A stretch of DNA of 23,167 nucleotides from a virus, in the IMG/VR virus record IMGVR_UViG_3300001349_001572, positions 1 through 23,167 of that record; one strand, given 5' to 3'. Made by a program: the position numbers and the translations under genes. Under the pieces are notes generated by a model. It had not been told where the DNA came from. It worked only from the letters and a program-made list of their open reading frames with translations, and made no database searches. This document shows, piece by piece, positions 18,552 through 23,167 of this stretch (position 1 is the first letter of the stretch; every line of letters begins with the position of its first letter).

Positions 18552-19717
18552 GTATTCTTTGTTCTTTTTCTGTAATAAGTCAAGGAGCCATGTTTCTGGT
18601 TGTAGAAGACTTTAAACTGGTCTTCAATGTAGAGCATTGCTTTTTCCCTGTCATGTTTAGCGATAGTTCTCGCTGTATGAGTAATTTGTTTCTGAGTTCC
18701 TTCAGACAATGGTGAACCCTCAAAAAAGTTTTTCATATTTATATATAATAACATTAGTATATTATAATCTATATTAGAAATATTCTTAATATTAGTAATA
18801 GAAGATATAGTATTATTATTACATGATTTGTAATATGTGTTATAAGGATTAGTAGATACATAATTGTTATAAGTCTTTATCAATAGGTTTTCTAATAACT
18901 CCAAATCACTAAAAATTGTTTTATGATACTGATCATCAAATACAGATTGGACTGTTAATAGGAGATATCTTTTTCGATAATCAGCAGTGACAGGAGAAGC
19001 TAAATCAGATAAGAGTACACCGGGATTATTCTGATCTACTCTGAATCCATATTGTTTGGCTATGTTTATGTAATATTTGAAAGCTGGTGAATTAAGCATT
19101 GCGCTTTCTTTTCCTGCATCATCTGCATAATCTAAACCTGCTATATCCAAAGCAAGTCCTGATTGAAAGATATTTGAATTCTGTGACTTCATGTAATCAG
19201 ACAATAGTACTGTTTGAATTATGTCTGACTGGAGATAGAAGTTCAAAAACACCCTTGTGAAATCTTGAAAGTTGTTAATTTTATCCTTGTGTTTTAAGAT
19301 GAAATTGTCAAGAACATTTTTCATTGCGGATTCTGAGGTCACTTTGAATCCAACCAATGGATCTTCAAATGATCTTCTTATTTTTAGAGATGAGAGAATC
19401 GGGTCATCGATCGGTATGACGCCTAACCTACATGCCTTTGCGAAGTGAAGCTCCATGTCTGCAAATTGATCAACCACAAAGTTCATTGCTCGATGGGATG
19501 TTACTTGGTTACCACTAACAGTAATTTCTTTTAAAAATTCATGGTTTACGATGACTGGCTCTAGTAATCTATTGACACGTCCGTAAAACGTCCTCTCGGC
19601 AAACCCGAAGTCATAGACGTGCGGATGCTTCTCTGCGAATGCTCCGAGCCTATACTTAGCTCTTTCGAATGCTAACCTACTAGTTTTTAAGCTATTTTTT
19701 CCATTAAATTTTGTCAT
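18548..19717 (-). CDS. Hypothetical phage protein, possibly structural, 389 aa
   Basis: The ATG at 19717 overlaps the stop of the large structural gene by 4 nt, so the two are probably translated together. The protein is mostly helical and soluble. The N-terminal part (RLAFERAKYRLGAFAEKHPH, RTFYGRVNRLLEPV) and the middle (LALDIAGLDYADDAGKESAM) show no known motif. Residues about 280-335 form an Asn/Ile/Tyr-rich stretch with an I-x-N repeat (SITNIKNISNIDYNIL) encoded by extremely A/T-rich DNA (about 18735-18885). By position it may be a virion or virion-assembly protein. I recognise no family. Confidence 0.8.
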   Translation of the reverse strand: MTKFNGKNSLKTSRLAFERAKYRLGAFAEKHPHVYDFGFAERTFYGRVNRLLEPVIVNHEFLKEITVSGNQVTSHRAMNFVVDQFADMELHFAKACRLGVIPIDDPILSSLKIRRSFEDPLVGFKVTSESAMKNVLDNFILKHKDKINNFQDFTRVFLNFYLQSDIIQTVLLSDYMKSQNSNIFQSGLALDIAGLDYADDAGKESAMLNSPAFKYYINIAKQYGFRVDQNNPGVLLSDLASPVTADYRKRYLLLTVQSVFDDQYHKTIFSDLELLENLLIKTYNNYVSTNPYNTYYKSCNNNTISSITNIKNISNIDYNILMLLYINMKNFFEGSPLSEGTQKQITHTARTIAKHDREKAMLYIEDQFKVFYNQKHGSLTYYRKRTKNT

Positions 19718-22700
19718 TTGTAAAGTACCGCTGGCTTTCTAGAAAAAATTCTACTATCTGATTCAACCTTGTGGGCAAAGTATTCTTTATCATAAGACCA
19801 AAACAATATTAAATCTCCCGATTGTAGGAAGAAACCTTTCGTAGTTTTGCCTCTGAAACCCATGTGAGTGCTACTGCTAGATATTGTGCCTTCTATTATA
19901 AATTCTCCTTCGAACTTATATGTTGCTACGTCTTCTAGTGTTTCCTGTGTTACAACAACAACGCCTTCCTCTTCCTCGATTTCCTCAGTCTCTGTGGGTG
20001 GCACACCTGCTGTCGGTTCAGTAGCGGCTGGCGCCGCTGGTGTGATCCCAGGATCCGCAACCACCTCTGCAACAATACTTGTCTCTTCGCTAGCGTCGAT
20101 TAGCTCTTCTTCTCCAGCTTCGATTGGCGTTGTCGTAGCTGACGGTGAAATTGCTGGTGTTGGACTGTCTTCTTCAATATTGCTTAGTCCATCTCCGAAT
20201 TGAATACTAGAGATAACCTTGTTGCATGACTCAGCAACATTCTCACTTTGTTTGCCATCGGCCCATAATGGTGTATAATTCTCTATATCTTGTTCACCAT
20301 CAACGTCTGGAGGTTGGCCATTGCTTTTTCCAGTTTTATCTCCAGCGTAGTACTGTCGCCCTTTTACGCTCGTGGAAAACTTGCCGGGTGTCAAAGTTGT
20401 TCTCACGCTTAGAATTGTATGGTACCCGCCAATACCCATTTTGTTGGCAATGGAGGTCTTGTCTTGGGGTCTTCCAAATGTTGTCCCCCCGCCGAGACCA
20501 TATGGATTAAAAAAGAACTCCATTCCCGGATAAAAAATTGTATTTCCGAACATCTCTACTGTTGCCACATAGACATTTGATAACTGAAGAAGTCCATCAG
20601 TCCCATTTTGCATATACCTGGCTTCTCTCAAGTAGGTCGTGTTTGTTTTGGAGAGCGAAATCGATTTAACTAACCCAGAACTCTGCCCTAATTGGACGTG
20701 AAATCGACCGTCCTCAATGTCTTCTTCGTATTTTCCTGTTCCACCGTAGCTGAGAGTGGAACCCAGTGCACTTAGAATGATATAGTTATAGTAACTACCA
20801 TTATCGGATTGTTCTGATGGACTTCCTTTTAATGGGAATGTTCCAACGCTTCTATAAGCGTCCACATCAATCGTCGGAAAATTATTGTAAAAAGATTCTT
20901 CTGCAACAGTCCTAAATGGATCTTTCCCGTCTTTACTGAATGCTGTTATTTGAGAAGTTTGAAATCTTAAGTTTTTTTCCATTTTCCGATTGACGCAATT
21001 TTCCACAATAGATTTGCGTATTAGAGAATTCGACAATTGTCGGATGAACAGTAAAATTGGGAATGTCTTTCTGGTGTCTTTTTGAGTAGTCACATTATCC
21101 AAAAACCATCTAGAGAAGAAGTCTATGGAGATGGGCATTTCGTGTATGCCGTAAATAGAGCTGCTGCTACCTTCGTCCATAAAGGATTCGAACTCAAACG
21201 AACCGAGAATGATTCTATTGTTCTTCATTCCTGGCTTAGCAAGGTCGTTTTGGTCAAAAGCACAATCTAAAATTGTATAGAGCAGGTCTCCAAAATAAAA
21301 ATATTGCACTAGTTGATCTTTGGAGTCTAAGAAATCGAAATCGTCTGATTCCTCAGGTAATGACGTCATCAACACTTTCCCCAAATCAGTATCCAACTCT
21401 GTGGTTTCCTCGTTTACAGTTTCGAGATCGCATTTGGAGAAGTATCCGTTATTTAAAAAGAACGCTCTGTCTCTTTGTTTTATTTTTGTGGAATAGATCA
21501 CCCCTCTTGATTCTAGTCTTTCAAGGATTGATTGAAGAGATTCTTTGGTTACCTTTTCCTCCCTTGATTGCAAAGAGATTTGCAACTCCCTCAATTGAGC
21601 TTTCGAACATGTTCTTTTAGCCATCATCTTGGCAACTAAGGAGTTATTTTCCACTCTCATTTGTTGCAGCTTCGGACTTGCAAGAGCATCCAACAACGGG
21701 TGCTTTAGGAGGGATTCCAAATAAGCTCTATAGTCTATCGTCAAGTTTACACTACCGTCTTTGTTAAATGACAGGTCGTGGTCTACCATTGTTAGGGTAA
21801 AAGACTTGTTAGTTTGCTCAATAGACTCTCTGAGGTCCTCATCTGCGTAATCAGGTATGTTATAGCCTAGATCTGCTCTGATTCTATAGAATGACGGGTG
21901 ATATTGCCTATTGTTGATGACATCTTCACCGAAACTCTTGCCGGTCTTTTTGTTCGGCATTGGATGAATTACGAGATCTGCATATCTATAAACTTCTGAT
22001 GAAGTTGGGTCTGTTCGATATCTAATGAAGTCTTCAAATGTTTGAAAAAACAATTTTAAAGTTGCTTTAATATCGTTTCTCGCCTCAGCAGGATTTGTTC
22101 CTTCAAATGAAACAGAAAACTCTTTCATTCCAACTCCAGAGCCTTTATCTATCTCGGCATCTAGAAATTTTGTTGCAGGAGAAGAGTAGTCTGGCCCTGT
22201 TGCCCCTTCTCTGTCAATCTTTGAAGTTCTTTCGAAGGAGAATTCAACTTCTTTGATTTTTCCCTCAGCAGTTTCCATGGATTTGAACAATCTAATTTTC
22301 GGTGTCAAAGAAGAAATTTGCCATGGCTGAAGTTCAAATAGTTTTTGCTGCTCTTTGGAAGATACAAGTTTAGTTATGAACGATTCTTGATTTGATTTAC
22401 CGTCAGCACCGCTAGCGCACTCGCCTATGTAGAATCTACCATTGTAAGCCAAATCACTGTAATTTTTTAGTATTTCTGATTGATAATCTTCCTTTAGTTT
22501 GCTGATGTTAAACATTAGAGCACACTGTTTGAATAGCTTCTGCATGTTTTTTAATGCTTCATCATCTAAAACGTCGTAGTCAATAGCCCCAGCGTCAGTT
22601 TTCAACCACTCTTCTTCTGATTGTTCCTTAGCTTTCTCTATCTCATCCTCAGTGAAAGGTGTGTCTTCTTGGTCTTCTGGTCTGTCTTTTTCTATTTTTT

Positions 22701-23167
22701 CAAGCATTCTTATGAAGGAAACTCTTCTGGTTATCTCCTTCTCCATTGCTACCATTGAATAAAATCTTCTTGCCAAATCTATATTGAAGACATTGTCGAA
22801 TTTTTTTGCGACGGTTGTTGTTTCCAGAGCTTCTTTGAATCCCCCATCTAGTGCAAGAATCTGTAAGATGAATTCAAAATATCCTTCTTTAAAAGTTTGC
22901 TTAATTAAGTTTTCTGGTGAAGGGTCGCTTTGGCCTCGAGTCCACTCAATCAAACTACTAACCCAACCTAAACCAGTGGTATTATCTAGATAATCATGAT
23001 CAATGTCAGTCCATCTTTCAAATTTGAATTTCGTTATATCAGTGTTTTCATTTATTTCGTCAAAATTTTCAAGCTTTTTTATGAATCTTGCGAACTCTGG
23101 TGGATCTTGTGTGTTGGCACCGGGCATGAAGTCATTTGGAAAATTGACAATGTCATTGTTTAAAAAG
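19714..23167 (-). CDS. Large probable virion structural protein (5' end cut by window)
   Basis: The frame is open to the window edge (FLNNDIVNFPNDF precedes the ATG at 23127, which has no ribosome site), so about 1150 residues are visible and the true start is probably outside. Residues 1-250 are helical and acidic. The middle is mixed, with a charged coiled-coil-like part (KAQLRELQISLQSREEKVTK). A beta-rich part follows (TIFYPGMEFFFNPYGLGGGT, GIGGYHTILSVRTTLTPGKF), which resembles baseplate or tail proteins of large phages as I remember them. A roughly 75-residue Pro/Thr/Glu/Ala linker then separates a final 70-residue domain (YKFEGEFIIEGTI ... GDLILFWSYDKEYFAHKVES). A baseplate, tail or fibre-related role is inference. 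Confidence 0.83.
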   Translation of the reverse strand, partial: FLNNDIVNFPNDFMPGANTQDPPEFARFIKKLENFDEINENTDITKFKFERWTDIDHDYLDNTTGLGWVSSLIEWTRGQSDPSPENLIKQTFKEGYFEFILQILALDGGFKEALETTTVAKKFDNVFNIDLARRFYSMVAMEKEITRRVSFIRMLEKIEKDRPEDQEDTPFTEDEIEKAKEQSEEEWLKTDAGAIDYDVLDDEALKNMQKLFKQCALMFNISKLKEDYQSEILKNYSDLAYNGRFYIGECASGADGKSNQESFITKLVSSKEQQKLFELQPWQISSLTPKIRLFKSMETAEGKIKEVEFSFERTSKIDREGATGPDYSSPATKFLDAEIDKGSGVGMKEFSVSFEGTNPAEARNDIKATLKLFFQTFEDFIRYRTDPTSSEVYRYADLVIHPMPNKKTGKSFGEDVINNRQYHPSFYRIRADLGYNIPDYADEDLRESIEQTNKSFTLTMVDHDLSFNKDGSVNLTIDYRAYLESLLKHPLLDALASPKLQQMRVENNSLVAKMMAKRTCSKAQLRELQISLQSREEKVTKESLQSILERLESRGVIYSTKIKQRDRAFFLNNGYFSKCDLETVNEETTELDTDLGKVLMTSLPEESDDFDFLDSKDQLVQYFYFGDLLYTILDCAFDQNDLAKPGMKNNRIILGSFEFESFMDEGSSSSIYGIHEMPISIDFFSRWFLDNVTTQKDTRKTFPILLFIRQLSNSLIRKSIVENCVNRKMEKNLRFQTSQITAFSKDGKDPFRTVAEESFYNNFPTIDVDAYRSVGTFPLKGSPSEQSDNGSYYNYIILSALGSTLSYGGTGKYEEDIEDGRFHVQLGQSSGLVKSISLSKTNTTYLREARYMQNGTDGLLQLSNVYVATVEMFGNTIFYPGMEFFFNPYGLGGGTTFGRPQDKTSIANKMGIGGYHTILSVRTTLTPGKFSTSVKGRQYYAGDKTGKSNGQPPDVDGEQDIENYTPLWADGKQSENVAESCNKVISSIQFGDGLSNIEEDSPTPAISPSATTTPIEAGEEELIDASEETSIVAEVVADPGITPAAPAATEPTAGVPPTETEEIEEEEGVVVVTQETLEDVATYKFEGEFIIEGTISSSSTHMGFRGKTTKGFFLQSGDLILFWSYDKEYFAHKVESDSRIFSRKPAVLYK

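Noticed and set aside
20000-20200. Plus-strand Ser/Ala/Thr-rich frame opposite the linker of the large structural protein
   Set aside because: It is the antisense of a low-complexity Pro/Thr/Glu/Ala linker and has no start signals.

Overview
The window looks like part of the genome of a large tailed bacteriophage (Caudoviricetes). Every convincing gene lies on the minus strand and genes overlap by 1-20 nt. The set combines phage replication and nucleotide genes (gp32-like SSB, RecA/UvsX-like recombinase, DnaB-like helicase, 5'-3' exonuclease, short family A DNA polymerase, ThyX, B12-dependent ribonucleotide reductase) with a very large probable virion protein. Shine-Dalgarno sites (GGAGG type) and sigma70-like promoters point to a bacterial host. 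Two short lipoproteins suggest a Gram-negative-type envelope, and recurrent N-terminal motifs remind me of uncultured aquatic phages. Host and exact phage group cannot be fixed from this window.

Layout in the direction of transcription (right to left). (1) 23167-18548: a probable virion structural protein cut by the window edge, and a second structural or hypothetical protein. (2) 18551-14897: a promoter, then short PolA, three tandem small 'GDL...GIV' proteins, a tubulin/FtsZ-superfamily protein, an intragenic promoter with a possible overprinted ORF, and small unknown proteins. (3) 14900-13924: duplicated promoters, a 25-residue membrane peptide, an 88-residue protein, a roughly 190-nt structured RNA containing three hairpin/pseudoknot units, a 31-residue membrane peptide and a non-canonical tRNA-like RNA. 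(4) 13844-8207: a promoter, SSB, a terminator, a GHKL ATPase (rIIA/Hsp90-like fold), ClpP-like protease, two tiny acidic lipoproteins, RecA, a terminator, an unknown protein sharing RecA's C-terminal tail, and a terminator. (5) 8195-6337: a promoter, a minimal AlaRS-like enzyme and a FEN-type exonuclease. (6) 6329-2828: a promoter, helicase, class II RNR and a histone H1-like small protein. (7) 2816-1: a promoter inside a 24-bp inverted repeat, GroES-like co-chaperonin, a DUF3293-like protein, ThyX, a small SH3-like protein and the start of an unknown gene that runs off the window.

Nine promoters share one design: CTTGACA, 17 nt, then an extended -10 (TGT followed by TATATT or a close variant). 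Several carry dyad symmetry over the -10/start region. They appear to be one coordinated, host-polymerase-dependent class. The most unusual items are the triple-pseudoknot RNA with the adjacent tRNA-like RNA, the stand-alone AlaRS core, the divergent tubulin homologue, and the duplicated RecA tail plus terminator.
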